6,708 nucleotides of DNA from an uncultured Saprospirales bacterium (GCA_937926355.1 CALAZP010000312.1:1-6708), one strand, 5' to 3'; shown: positions 1-6,708, counted from the first letter of the stretch. Made by a program: numbers and translations. The notes: generated from the sequence alone by a model not told the origin.

Positions 1-572
1 AAGAGACCTGTTATGATAATGAGGTTGGCTCCAAATTTCACCATTTCAATTCTTTTTTGGAGGCTTGATATATGATTCCCCAACCAAGCTAAACCTGTGA
101 TTCCAACCAAAACCAATCCCAAATGAACCAAAACAAGTTGAAAAGTTACAGATGAGGACCCAAATGGAGCCAAATTTATATAAAGTCCTCCCATAACAGT
201 AACCACTGAAAAAATTATAATTGGCTTTTTGGAGGGACTGAGATAAATGAAAAGAAGACTCATAAAGGAAAAAAGAAAAAAACCAATATTTTTTTCAAAA
301 AATAAATCAGTATCCCAATCCATTAAAAAAGGGATATTGGCCAAAATTCCTGCTAGGAAAATCAGGGAAGCCAAAAAGATTCTATCTTTTTTTAGGCCCC
401 AATTGAAATTCGGTTTCCAATAATCGAGCCTCGCTTTCCAAGTTTCTGCAATTGGATGTCCTTTTATTTCAGGGTATAACTCCTCAAATGATTTTTTGAA
501 TTCACTTTTATTGGCTCTATATAATTTTTCAAGTAGGCCTGGTTGATCAAATGAGTCCCTTATGGTTGGCAT
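1..572 (-). CDS. DUF4153-like multi-pass membrane protein, N-terminal part (runs off left edge)
   Basis: An open frame starts at the ATG at 572-570 and continues without a stop for 190 codons to the window edge, so the C-terminus is missing. An in-frame TGA lies upstream with no ATG between, which fixes the start; no Shine-Dalgarno site is visible. Residues 1-60 are soluble and charged, with a LEKLYRANKSEFKKSFEELY stretch. Hydrophobic segments follow at about 64-83, 94-111, 116-134, 143-163 and from 181 onward. The pattern around residues 130-190 (YINLAP, then a long hydrophobic helix, then a short basic loop with QKRIEMVKFGANL) resembles, from memory, Bacteroidota DUF4153 inner-membrane proteins, whose function is not established. 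It is divergent from the peroxidase gene. The membrane-protein call is firm; the family call is moderate. Confidence 0.65.
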   Translation of the reverse strand, partial: MPTIRDSFDQPGLLEKLYRANKSEFKKSFEELYPEIKGHPIAETWKARLDYWKPNFNWGLKKDRIFLASLIFLAGILANIPFLMDWDTDLFFEKNIGFFLFSFMSLLFIYLSPSKKPIIIFSVVTVMGGLYINLAPFGSSSVTFQLVLVHLGLVLVGITGLAWLGNHISSLQKRIEMVKFGANLIIITGL

Positions 573-675
573 ATTTTTTGGAGATAATATAGGTTTAAAT
601 CTGATTAGGGTGGATGTTCATCAAATACATTATAAAATTATTAACAATGTCGGATTTACTTGCTATTTTTACAGA

Positions 676-705
676 GTAACAAAAATCATTTTTTAGTTGC
701 GTTAC
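676..705. repeat. Small AT-rich inverted repeat in the divergent intergenic region
   Basis: GTAAC at 676-680 pairs with GTTAC at 701-705. Inside them AAAAAT (681-686) and ATTTTT (688-693) form a second palindrome around a single C. The element sits 24 bp before the peroxidase ATG, where an operator or 5'-leader hairpin could act. The arms are short and AT-rich, so chance is a real alternative. The rest of 573-728 shows no convincing Bacteroidota promoter (TTG at -33 with TAnnTTTG at -7). Confidence 0.25.
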
Positions 706-728
706 CGTTTATAATCTTGTGAAAAAAA

Positions 729-3626
729 ATGAAGTTTTTTATTAATATATGGGTTTTGTTGCTTAGTGGATTAAGTTATACAGCGACCAGTCAAACTTTG
801 AATACCCAATTATACAGAACTTATGATGGTGCTTTAAATAACCTAAATCATCCAGAATGGGGGGCTGCTGGGGTTGCATTGACTCGTTTAACTGAAGCAG
901 CTTATGATGATCAAATGGCTGCGCCTAATGGCAATAATAGACCGAATCCGAGAATTATTAGTAACGAAATCTTTGACCAGGATGGAATTCAAATAGGTGA
1001 TCCTTTTAACTTGAATGACCTTTGTTGGTCTTTCGGACAATTTATTGACCACGATTTGGGATTGACTTCGGGAACAGATGAGATGTTTTCCATTTTAGTT
1101 CCTCAAGGAGATTTGTGGTTTGATCCTTATGGAATTGGAACAGCTTCTATCCCAATGACCAGAGGAAAGTTCGCAGAGGGTACAGGACTTTTTCCTTTTA
1201 ACCCCAGAGAACAAATCAATGAAATATCCTCCTTTATTGACGGATCTGCAATATATGGTTCCAGTGAATCACACGCCAATTGGTTGAGAACCTTTCATGG
1301 TGGAAAATTAAAAACATCAACAGGTAACCTGTTACCTTATAACACAGTAGATGGTCAATATGAATCAGAAATTGATCATACTGCTCCCGAGATGGATAAT
1401 GCCACCCGATTAGAAACTAAGATGTTTGTTTCAGGAGATATTAGAGCTAATGAAAATCCCTTTTTATTGGCCTTCCACACTCTTTTTACCCGAGAACACA
1501 ACAGAATAGTCGAAATTAAAGCAATGGAGCATCCTGATTGGGATGACGAAACTCTTTATCAGTATGCACGTAAAATTGTAGGAGGAGAGATTCAGCATAT
1601 TTTATTTAACGAATGGCTCCCAAGTTTGGGATACCATCTGCCGGAGTATCAAGGTTATAATCCAAATATCAACCCTACAGTAAGTAACGAATTCACAGGC
1701 GCTGCTTTTCGATTAGGCCATACTTTGCTTAATTCTACCCTAATGCGAAGAAGGCCCTCGGATGGATCACTCATGGACAAGCAATTGACCCTAAGAGAAG
1801 GTTTCTTTACACCTTCAGCAATACGAGTAACAGAAGGAATCGAACCTTTTATTCAAGGTATGATATCCCAACAGCAACAAAATTTAGATACTAAGGTCAT
1901 TGATGATGTCAGAAATTTCTTGTTTGGTGTACCTGGACAAGGAGGATTAGATTTGGTTGCAATTAATATTCAAAGAGGACGCGAAAGGGGCTTGCCTGAC
2001 TATAATACTATTAGGAAAGGAATAGGTATGGCGCCTATTGAATCTTTTGATGAAATTAATAGGGATAATTTTTTCCAAACTATGGCTCTAACTCTTTTAT
2101 ATAGAGATGTTGATAATATTGATCCATGGGTAGGTATGTTGTCCGAGGCTAAATTACCTAATACCATGTTGGGGCCAACTATCTATCATGTTTTCGATAA
2201 GACATTTACTGCTCTTAGAGATGGTGATCGGTTTTATTTTCAAAATGACCCCATACTGAGTCAAAAAGATAAAGACTATATTAAAAATATGACCCTTCAA
2301 AAAGTCATTCTTTTCAATACCAATTTGGAAAAGGTTCCTGAAAATGTATTCAAACAAAGAGATTTTAACCAGATATGTGATTATATGACTGTTAATCTAG
2401 AGGGAAGATTATTAAATATCGATAAAAACCCTTTAGAGAATTTTGAAATACACGACAATTCAAAGTTTACCGCAACTACTACAGATTTACAGGGACGGTT
2501 TAATTTCCACGACATTCCAGCTTGTGAATTTGGTCAAATTGAATTGGATAAAGAAATAATGAAATTAAAAGATGGGATTTCTACCCGTGATATGATTAAA
2601 ATTCAAAAGCGGATTTTAGGATTAGAAACGATGAATTATTTCGAGGAGGTAGCTGCTGATGTTGATGGAAGTGGGACTATAAGTATTCGTGATATTATCA
2701 GAATAAGAAAAGTTTTATTAGGTATCGAATCTAAGTTGAACGAGGATGAAGAATTTTGGCAGTTTATTCCACTTAGTATGGAAAGCAATAAATTGACCAA
2801 GGAGAGTCCTGTTATGGATGGAGCCATCCAAATGAAGGAAATGAAAGAATTTAGTAATGACAGAGATTTTATACTTATAAAAAAGGGAGATGTTGATGGG
2901 TCATGGGCTGCAGATTATTTGACTTTACCAAGAAGTGTGACCACATTAACCATAAAAACTCCGCAAGAAATAAGCGCTGGGTTAGTTAAAATACCATGTA
3001 TTTTAGACCGAGCATTGGACTGGGAGGGGCTAGAGTTTGAAATTTCAATAGGGGATGATAGACTAAATATAGTTGAAATAATTCCAGGTAATGTACCTGG
3101 TCTGGATGGCAATCATTTCTTTTATGATAGAGCACGTCAAACTATCACTTTATCTTGGATCAATCCGGAAGCTAGTCGCCCAATAGATGAATACGAGGAA
3201 GCTACCTTGTTCTACATTATTGCGAATCCCTCATCTCACTTAGACTTCGACCAAAACAGCATAAAATTTGATTCTAAAAATATTGCACCTAGGGTATTTG
3301 AAGGAGAAAATTTAAACCCGTTTGCTATTGATTTATACATTGAAAACCATACCAATCAGATTTATCCTGAAGTTTTTCCTAATCCTTTCAAGGATGAGAC
3401 GACGATTTTTTTAGCTAATGAAAAAGCTGATCAGGCACATTTAGAAATTATCGATTTAACAGGCAGAATGGTTTATCAAACATCAAAGAAAATTGAGCCA
3501 TTTGAAAAGTGGGTTATCGATAAACAGATGCTACAAGGCATTTCAAGCAATAATCAATTATTTGTTAAGATATCCACTGATAGTGGATATACTCAAACAG
3601 CTAAGTTGTTGTTTATTGATAGATAA
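729..3626 (+). CDS. Secreted animal-type haem peroxidase with dockerin-like, cohesin-like and T9SS sorting domains
   Basis: This is a peroxidase-cyclooxygenase superfamily enzyme, expected to use H2O2 to oxidise halides, nitrite or organic donors outside the cell. Residues 1-21 are a signal peptide, probably cut before Gln22. The catalytic domain spans about 24-550. Against myeloperoxidase it keeps Asp107 and Glu242 (haem ester carboxylates), distal His108, Ca2+ ligand Asp109 and the loop SSFIDGS (167-173), distal Arg239 in GDIRANE, proximal His331 in FRLGHT, and Asn413 in NIQRGRERGLPDYN. A regulatory-like beta domain follows (about 553-605), then two dockerin-like repeats (about 608-672; the second has a full DVDGSGTISIRD loop), a cohesin-like beta domain (about 740-857) and a T9SS type A sorting domain (about 877-965, with FPNPF at 883-887). 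The architecture fits the bacterial 'peroxidockerin' group. The start is supported by the signal peptide; only A-rich DNA precedes it. The 3' end overlaps the convergent NOS gene by 14 bp. The donor substrate cannot be told from sequence. Confidence 0.93.
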   Translation: MKFFINIWVLLLSGLSYTATSQTLNTQLYRTYDGALNNLNHPEWGAAGVALTRLTEAAYDDQMAAPNGNNRPNPRIISNEIFDQDGIQIGDPFNLNDLCWSFGQFIDHDLGLTSGTDEMFSILVPQGDLWFDPYGIGTASIPMTRGKFAEGTGLFPFNPREQINEISSFIDGSAIYGSSESHANWLRTFHGGKLKTSTGNLLPYNTVDGQYESEIDHTAPEMDNATRLETKMFVSGDIRANENPFLLAFHTLFTREHNRIVEIKAMEHPDWDDETLYQYARKIVGGEIQHILFNEWLPSLGYHLPEYQGYNPNINPTVSNEFTGAAFRLGHTLLNSTLMRRRPSDGSLMDKQLTLREGFFTPSAIRVTEGIEPFIQGMISQQQQNLDTKVIDDVRNFLFGVPGQGGLDLVAINIQRGRERGLPDYNTIRKGIGMAPIESFDEINRDNFFQTMALTLLYRDVDNIDPWVGMLSEAKLPNTMLGPTIYHVFDKTFTALRDGDRFYFQNDPILSQKDKDYIKNMTLQKVILFNTNLEKVPENVFKQRDFNQICDYMTVNLEGRLLNIDKNPLENFEIHDNSKFTATTTDLQGRFNFHDIPACEFGQIELDKEIMKLKDGISTRDMIKIQKRILGLETMNYFEEVAADVDGSGTISIRDIIRIRKVLLGIESKLNEDEEFWQFIPLSMESNKLTKESPVMDGAIQMKEMKEFSNDRDFILIKKGDVDGSWAADYLTLPRSVTTLTIKTPQEISAGLVKIPCILDRALDWEGLEFEISIGDDRLNIVEIIPGNVPGLDGNHFFYDRARQTITLSWINPEASRPIDEYEEATLFYIIANPSSHLDFDQNSIKFDSKNIAPRVFEGENLNPFAIDLYIENHTNQIYPEVFPNPFKDETTIFLANEKADQAHLEIIDLTGRMVYQTSKKIEPFEKWVIDKQMLQGISSNNQLFVKISTDSGYTQTAKLLFIDR
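3570..3590. repeat. Perfect 9-bp inverted repeat with 3-nt loop; candidate transcription-end hairpin
   Basis: ATATCCACT (3570-3578) and AGTGGATAT (3582-3590) are exact reverse complements separated by GAT. The element lies inside the last codons of the peroxidase gene and, on the other strand, begins 22 nt after the NOS stop codon. It could fold in either transcript. No long U-run follows on either strand (minus strand continues CTTAACAAATAATTG), so a classical intrinsic terminator is only weakly supported. It may act as a stability hairpin on the 3' end of the NOS message. Confidence 0.35.
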
Positions 3627-4680
3627 AATTTGGAGTGTTTAATTCTTCTTCATAAATTTGATGAAAAACCTCTAAAGTTGAACCTGATAGAGGGGGAACA
3701 ATCCAAGACCAATCTGCAGTTACCTTTCTATTATTGTGTTTTTCATTTGCCATAAATTTCATAAACTCCTTAGAAGCTGTATGATGATCAACAATAGTAA
3801 CTCCAGCTTTTTTAAAAGAGTGATAAACAGCAATATTAAGTTCAAGCAGGACTTGATCCTTCCAAAATTTGGAATGTCGAGTGGTAGATAACCCCATTTT
3901 ATCTCCTACTTTTTTTAGTAGGTTATATCGATTTTCATCTCCAAGATTTCTAGAACCAATTTCTGTAACCATATACCAACCATTAAATGGGGCAGCCGAA
4001 TATTCAATTCCCCCAATAAGTAAAGTCATATTTGAAATAGCAGGAACTGCATACCATTTAAATTCCATTTCTTCGAACCATTCATATTTAGGGTGCGAAA
4101 TGGTAATTTCATTTACTATAGAAGGATCTAGGTTAAAAATATGGCGTTTATCCTCATTTATTTCAATTATTATTGGTAATAGGTCAAAGGAAGTATTTTT
4201 ACCTCTCCATCCCATATTATTACATTCCTTAGTAAATTCTATCATTTTAGGATCTCCAATGATAGCTCCTTCTTTTGTATGATACCCAGCATAACTGGTT
4301 AATTGATGATTTCTAAATCTTATTGGAATTTTCCCGAAGGGATCTTTGGGTTTAAATACAGTAATTAACGGTTTTATTTTTCCTTTATTAAAGGCAATTG
4401 ATAAATGATTTTGCGTCGCTTGAAATATTTCTTCAGGTTGTGTCAAATTTCGGCAATCGATAAGTTGAAGGCTTCGCCAAAAAAGTCTTCCTATACATCG
4501 ATTACTATTTCTCCATGCCATTTTAGCCCCATAGGATAACTCATTATATGTATGTTGGTAGGTTCCAGAATTTGCTATTTCTGAGGCTATCTGTTGAAGT
4601 CTTTTTTGAACTCCAGGTAATTTTTTTTCAAAATAATATTGTTCGAGAAACTGAGTAGCTTCTTTGAGTATGTCATTCAT
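3613..4680 (-). CDS. nos: Bacterial nitric oxide synthase, oxygenase domain only
   Basis: A haem-thiolate enzyme that oxidises L-arginine through N-hydroxyarginine to citrulline and NO, using a reduced pterin or folate. At 355 residues it is a complete stand-alone oxygenase domain; the zinc-binding hook and the flavin reductase domain of animal NOS are absent, so an external flavodoxin or flavoprotein must supply electrons. Visible signatures are MAWRNSNRCIGR with haem-stacking Trp56 and thiolate ligand Cys62; GGIEYSAAPFNGWYM (223-237) forming the substrate pocket; substrate-binding Glu240; Arg244; VDHHTAS (297-303); and DWSWIVPP with pterin-stacking Trp326. Ile215 lies where bacterial enzymes have Ile and animal enzymes Val. 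Val238 replaces the Gly usual in the GWYMGTEIG motif. The gene is last in a same-strand run, 53 nt after the ABC ATPase gene, and its 3' end overlaps the peroxidase gene by 14 bp. No Shine-Dalgarno site precedes the ATG. Confidence 0.97.
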   Translation of the reverse strand: MNDILKEATQFLEQYYFEKKLPGVQKRLQQIASEIANSGTYQHTYNELSYGAKMAWRNSNRCIGRLFWRSLQLIDCRNLTQPEEIFQATQNHLSIAFNKGKIKPLITVFKPKDPFGKIPIRFRNHQLTSYAGYHTKEGAIIGDPKMIEFTKECNNMGWRGKNTSFDLLPIIIEINEDKRHIFNLDPSIVNEITISHPKYEWFEEMEFKWYAVPAISNMTLLIGGIEYSAAPFNGWYMVTEIGSRNLGDENRYNLLKKVGDKMGLSTTRHSKFWKDQVLLELNIAVYHSFKKAGVTIVDHHTASKEFMKFMANEKHNNRKVTADWSWIVPPLSGSTLEVFHQIYEEELNTPNFIYQ

Positions 4681-4733
4681 TAAAATCGCAGGTTATTGAT
4701 TCTGCTTAATAAAGGATTGTTGTTTAAATTTGT

Positions 4734-5408
4734 TTAAGAAATAATTCTTCCATCTTCCATTTCAATAATCCGATCCGTTTTTCGCGCAAAGTCCTCATCA
4801 TGGGTAACAATAAGCATAGACATATCTAATTGATGACTTAATGCTCTCATGATGTTAAAAACATTATTGGCGTTTTTACTGTCTAAGTTACCAGTAGGTT
4901 CATCACCCATAATGATTTTCGGATCATTAATCAGTGCTCTGGCAATAGAAACCCGTTGTTTTTCTCCTCCTGAGATTTTATACGCCTTTTTGGATGCCTG
5001 ATGGCCAACTCCTAATAATTCAAGTTTTTCTAACGCTTTCTTTTCGACATCCTTGTAAGCTAGTTTTCCAAGTTTTAGCGCTGGGAGCATAACATTTTTG
5101 AGGACAGAAAATTCAGGTAGTAAATAATGGAATTGAAAAACAAAACCTATTTTTTCATTTCTGATTTTAGCTAATTCCTCTTGTTTTCTGGCACTCATTT
5201 CTTCTCCATCTATCCAAAGACTTCCCTCATATCGGGTATCCATAGTGGATAATATATAAAGTAAGGTTGATTTTCCACAACCAGACTTCCCCATGATGGA
5301 AACAAATTCCTTCTTTTTTAATTCTAAATCAATATCTTTTAAGACGTGAAAATCTACCGGATCATAGAAATGTTTGTTTAGCCCTTTTGTTTGAAGTACA
5401 TTTTCCAT
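4734..5408 (-). CDS. ABC transporter ATP-binding protein, LolD/MacB-like
   Basis: A 224-residue nucleotide-binding subunit. It has Walker A GKSGCGKST (40-48), Q-loop Gln92 in VFQFHYLLPEF (a LolD-like sequence), ABC signature ISGGEKQ (145-151), Walker B IIMGDE (165-170) with catalytic Glu170, D-loop NLDS (174-177) and H-loop His203, so it should be an active ATPase. The open frame can be read from a TTG at 5441, but that start would overlap the permease gene by 23 bp and add 11 residues outside the fold. The ATG at 5408-5406 places MENVLQTKGL directly at the first strand and leaves a 10-nt gap, so it is preferred. The gene pairs with the preceding FtsX-type permease; two ATPases would serve a permease dimer. 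The family points to lipoprotein release or envelope mechanotransmission; the substrate is unknown. Confidence 0.93.
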   Translation of the reverse strand: MENVLQTKGLNKHFYDPVDFHVLKDIDLELKKKEFVSIMGKSGCGKSTLLYILSTMDTRYEGSLWIDGEEMSARKQEELAKIRNEKIGFVFQFHYLLPEFSVLKNVMLPALKLGKLAYKDVEKKALEKLELLGVGHQASKKAYKISGGEKQRVSIARALINDPKIIMGDEPTGNLDSKNANNVFNIMRALSHQLDMSMLIVTHDEDFARKTDRIIEMEDGRIIS

Positions 5409-5418
5409 AACCTCTTTT

Positions 5419-6675
5419 TTACCTGCCGCGAATAATTTCAACGGGATCTATTTTTTTAGCTTTTCTTGCTGGTAAATATCCCGCTAGAAAGGTAGCTCCT
5501 AAAGAAAATGAAACAGCTGATATATAAAATGAAAGTTTATAATTGACGGGAAAGGTTTTAATAGTCGGTAAAGCTTCAGTTACGAAAGGTAAATTATCTA
5601 TGATGACCGATACGCCATATCCTATAAGAATACCTAGGACTCCTCCAATTAAACCAATTAAAACGGCCTGAAAAATGAAAATATACATCACATCAATGCC
5701 TGTGAAACCAGTCGCTTTAAGGATAGCTATATCATTCATTTTTTCGTAAATAAACATGTTGAGGATATTGTATATTCCGAAGCCAGCTACTATCATTAAG
5801 GATATGGAAACTGCATAAGAGATGATATTTCTTATGGAGGTGCCTGTTTCAAATTGCGCGTTGGCTGTTTTGATATCCAATGCTCTTACTGCGTATATGT
5901 TTTCTATCGTCTTAGATAATCCTGCAGCTTCTTCCAGATCATTCAATTTGACATGAATTCTACTGATATAACTGGAACCTACGCCTAGGATTTGCTGTGC
6001 CATTTGAATATTGACATAACTTTGAACATCATCCACCTCAGCTAATCCACTTTGAAAAATTCCGCCTATGGTCAAATTAAAGAGCGTTCCATCTGTATTC
6101 ATTACCTGTATTTTATCACCAACCTTCAAGGATAAATTTTTTGCAATACCTGCACCTAAAAGAATACTATTTTTATTCCGTACTAATGATTGTACTTCCC
6201 CATCAACTATATAATCTTTAAAATTAAATAACCTTATTTCCTCATCTACAACCACACCATTCAAAAGGCCGTTTAAATTAGTAGAACCTGCTTTGTAAAA
6301 TATCTTACAGGTAACTTGAGGTGTTACTCCCTTGACTTTGTCCATCTCTTTTAATTGTTGCATGATTGGTAGTGCATCGTGAATACGCTCCAAGATGGGT
6401 TTAGGTCGAACTGAATATACCAAATTATAAGAATTCCCCCAACGGTCTATGGGTTGGATGGCAGAGGGTTCTGATTTGTTGAATATCTGTATGTGTGGCG
6501 TGCGATTTAAAATCAAACCATCTAGAAGATCGTTTAATCCAGTCATAAAACTCATCATAATGATAAACATGCTTACGCCAAAAGTTACCCCTAAAGCAGC
6601 CACTACCGTTTGTTTGGTTTTGGACAATAAATGCGTTCTAGAAATGCTTATTATTAGTGAAATTCTCTGAATCAT
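5419..6675 (-). CDS. FtsX/LolCE-type ABC transporter permease
   Basis: A 418-residue inner-membrane protein with the MacB/LolCE layout: one N-terminal membrane helix (about 24-44), a large periplasmic domain (about 50-275, starting with NRTPHIQIF as in LolC/LolE) and three C-terminal helices (about 284-307, 329-357 and 382-401) forming the FtsX domain. The cytoplasmic loop EKMNDIAILKATGFT (about 311-325) is the usual coupling segment contacting the ATPase, and the tail PARKAKKIDPVEIIRG is typical of the family. Length fits LolC/LolE. Only one permease gene is visible, so the complex may be a homodimer or may use a second permease outside the window. The ATPase gene follows 10 nt later. The start ATG overlaps the stop of the upstream gene as ATGA; no Shine-Dalgarno site is seen. 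It could serve lipoproteins, lipids, peptides or small molecules. Confidence 0.92.
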   Translation of the reverse strand: MIQRISLIISISRTHLLSKTKQTVVAALGVTFGVSMFIIMMSFMTGLNDLLDGLILNRTPHIQIFNKSEPSAIQPIDRWGNSYNLVYSVRPKPILERIHDALPIMQQLKEMDKVKGVTPQVTCKIFYKAGSTNLNGLLNGVVVDEEIRLFNFKDYIVDGEVQSLVRNKNSILLGAGIAKNLSLKVGDKIQVMNTDGTLFNLTIGGIFQSGLAEVDDVQSYVNIQMAQQILGVGSSYISRIHVKLNDLEEAAGLSKTIENIYAVRALDIKTANAQFETGTSIRNIISYAVSISLMIVAGFGIYNILNMFIYEKMNDIAILKATGFTGIDVMYIFIFQAVLIGLIGGVLGILIGYGVSVIIDNLPFVTEALPTIKTFPVNYKLSFYISAVSFSLGATFLAGYLPARKAKKIDPVEIIRGR

Positions 6676-6707
6676 TGAGCTGGTTTTAAAAGGAGGTCTG
6701 CGGTATC
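6672..6707 (-). CDS. C-terminal tail of an unidentified upstream gene (partial)
   Basis: Reading the minus strand from the right edge gives 11 codons, DTADLLLKPAQ, then a TGA at 6674-6672. That TGA overlaps the permease ATG as ATGA, the usual form of translational coupling in operons. The tail is too short to identify. By context it might be a periplasmic adaptor or another transporter subunit, but that is inference, and a short open frame at the edge could be chance. Confidence 0.35.
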   Translation of the reverse strand, partial: DTADLLLKPAQ

Positions 6708-6708
6708 C

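Noticed and set aside
664..719. Promoter-like words TATTTTTA (664-671) and TAATCTTG (712-719) before the peroxidase
   Set aside because: Each is one base off the Bacteroidota -7 motif, but no TTG lies at the right distance, and the second would start transcription almost at the ATG.
2154..3112. Three short minus-strand open frames (63-67 codons) within the peroxidase gene
   Set aside because: They are antisense to conserved coding sequence, have no visible start signals and no recognisable products.
3669..3693. Inverted repeat CCTCTA / TAGAGG just after the peroxidase stop
   Set aside because: Six-bp arms with a 14-nt-scale loop and no U-run, inside NOS coding sequence; too weak to call a terminator.
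3869..4282. Plus-strand open frame of 137 codons
   Set aside because: It lies wholly inside the NOS gene on the opposite strand, and its product has no recognisable family; the NOS reading is overwhelming.
5409..5441. N-terminal extension of the ABC ATPase from a TTG codon
   Set aside because: It would overlap the permease gene and add 11 residues with no counterpart in the family; the ATG at 5408 fits better.
6449..6670. Plus-strand open frame of 73 codons over the permease N-terminus
   Set aside because: It is the complement of a well-supported membrane-protein gene and has no family features.
6690..6697. AAGGAGGT on the plus strand, resembling a Shine-Dalgarno site
   Set aside because: It faces away from the minus-strand genes, and no plus-strand start follows at a suitable distance before the window ends.

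Overview
This AT-rich window most likely comes from a chromosome of the phylum Bacteroidota, plausibly a Saprospiria-type or Cytophagales-type marine or environmental bacterium. Three things point there. The large secreted protein ends in a type IX secretion (T9SS) sorting domain preceded by the dockerin-like module common in that phylum. The partial first gene looks like the Bacteroidota DUF4153 membrane family. Start codons are preceded by A-rich DNA rather than clear Shine-Dalgarno sites. The species assignment is inference.

Layout. Positions 1-572 (minus) hold the N-terminal 190 codons of a multi-pass membrane protein that runs off the left edge. A 156-bp divergent intergenic region follows, with one small inverted repeat. 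Positions 729-3626 (plus) encode a 965-residue secreted, animal-type (myeloperoxidase-like) haem peroxidase with a regulatory-like beta domain, a dockerin-like repeat pair, a cohesin-like beta domain and a T9SS C-terminal domain. Converging on it and overlapping its 3' end by 14 bp, positions 3613-4680 (minus) encode a complete stand-alone nitric oxide synthase oxygenase. Upstream of that, on the same strand, lie an ABC ATPase (4734-5408) and an FtsX/LolCE-type permease (5419-6675). The last codons of a further upstream gene overlap the permease start by ATGA.

How the genes may work together. The minus-strand genes from the right edge to 3613 have spacings of -4, +10 and +53 nt and look like one transcription unit: unknown gene, permease, ATPase, NOS. 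The permease and ATPase should form one inner-membrane mechanotransmission or lipoprotein-release type ABC complex. NOS would make NO in the cytoplasm from L-arginine, but no reductase partner is encoded here. The peroxidase would act outside the cell. A haem peroxidase and a NOS back to back suggest a possible link through reactive nitrogen and oxygen chemistry, but the convergent arrangement does not prove one. No RNA genes, CRISPR arrays, insertion sequences or clear promoters were seen. There is no gene-free stretch longer than 300 bases.
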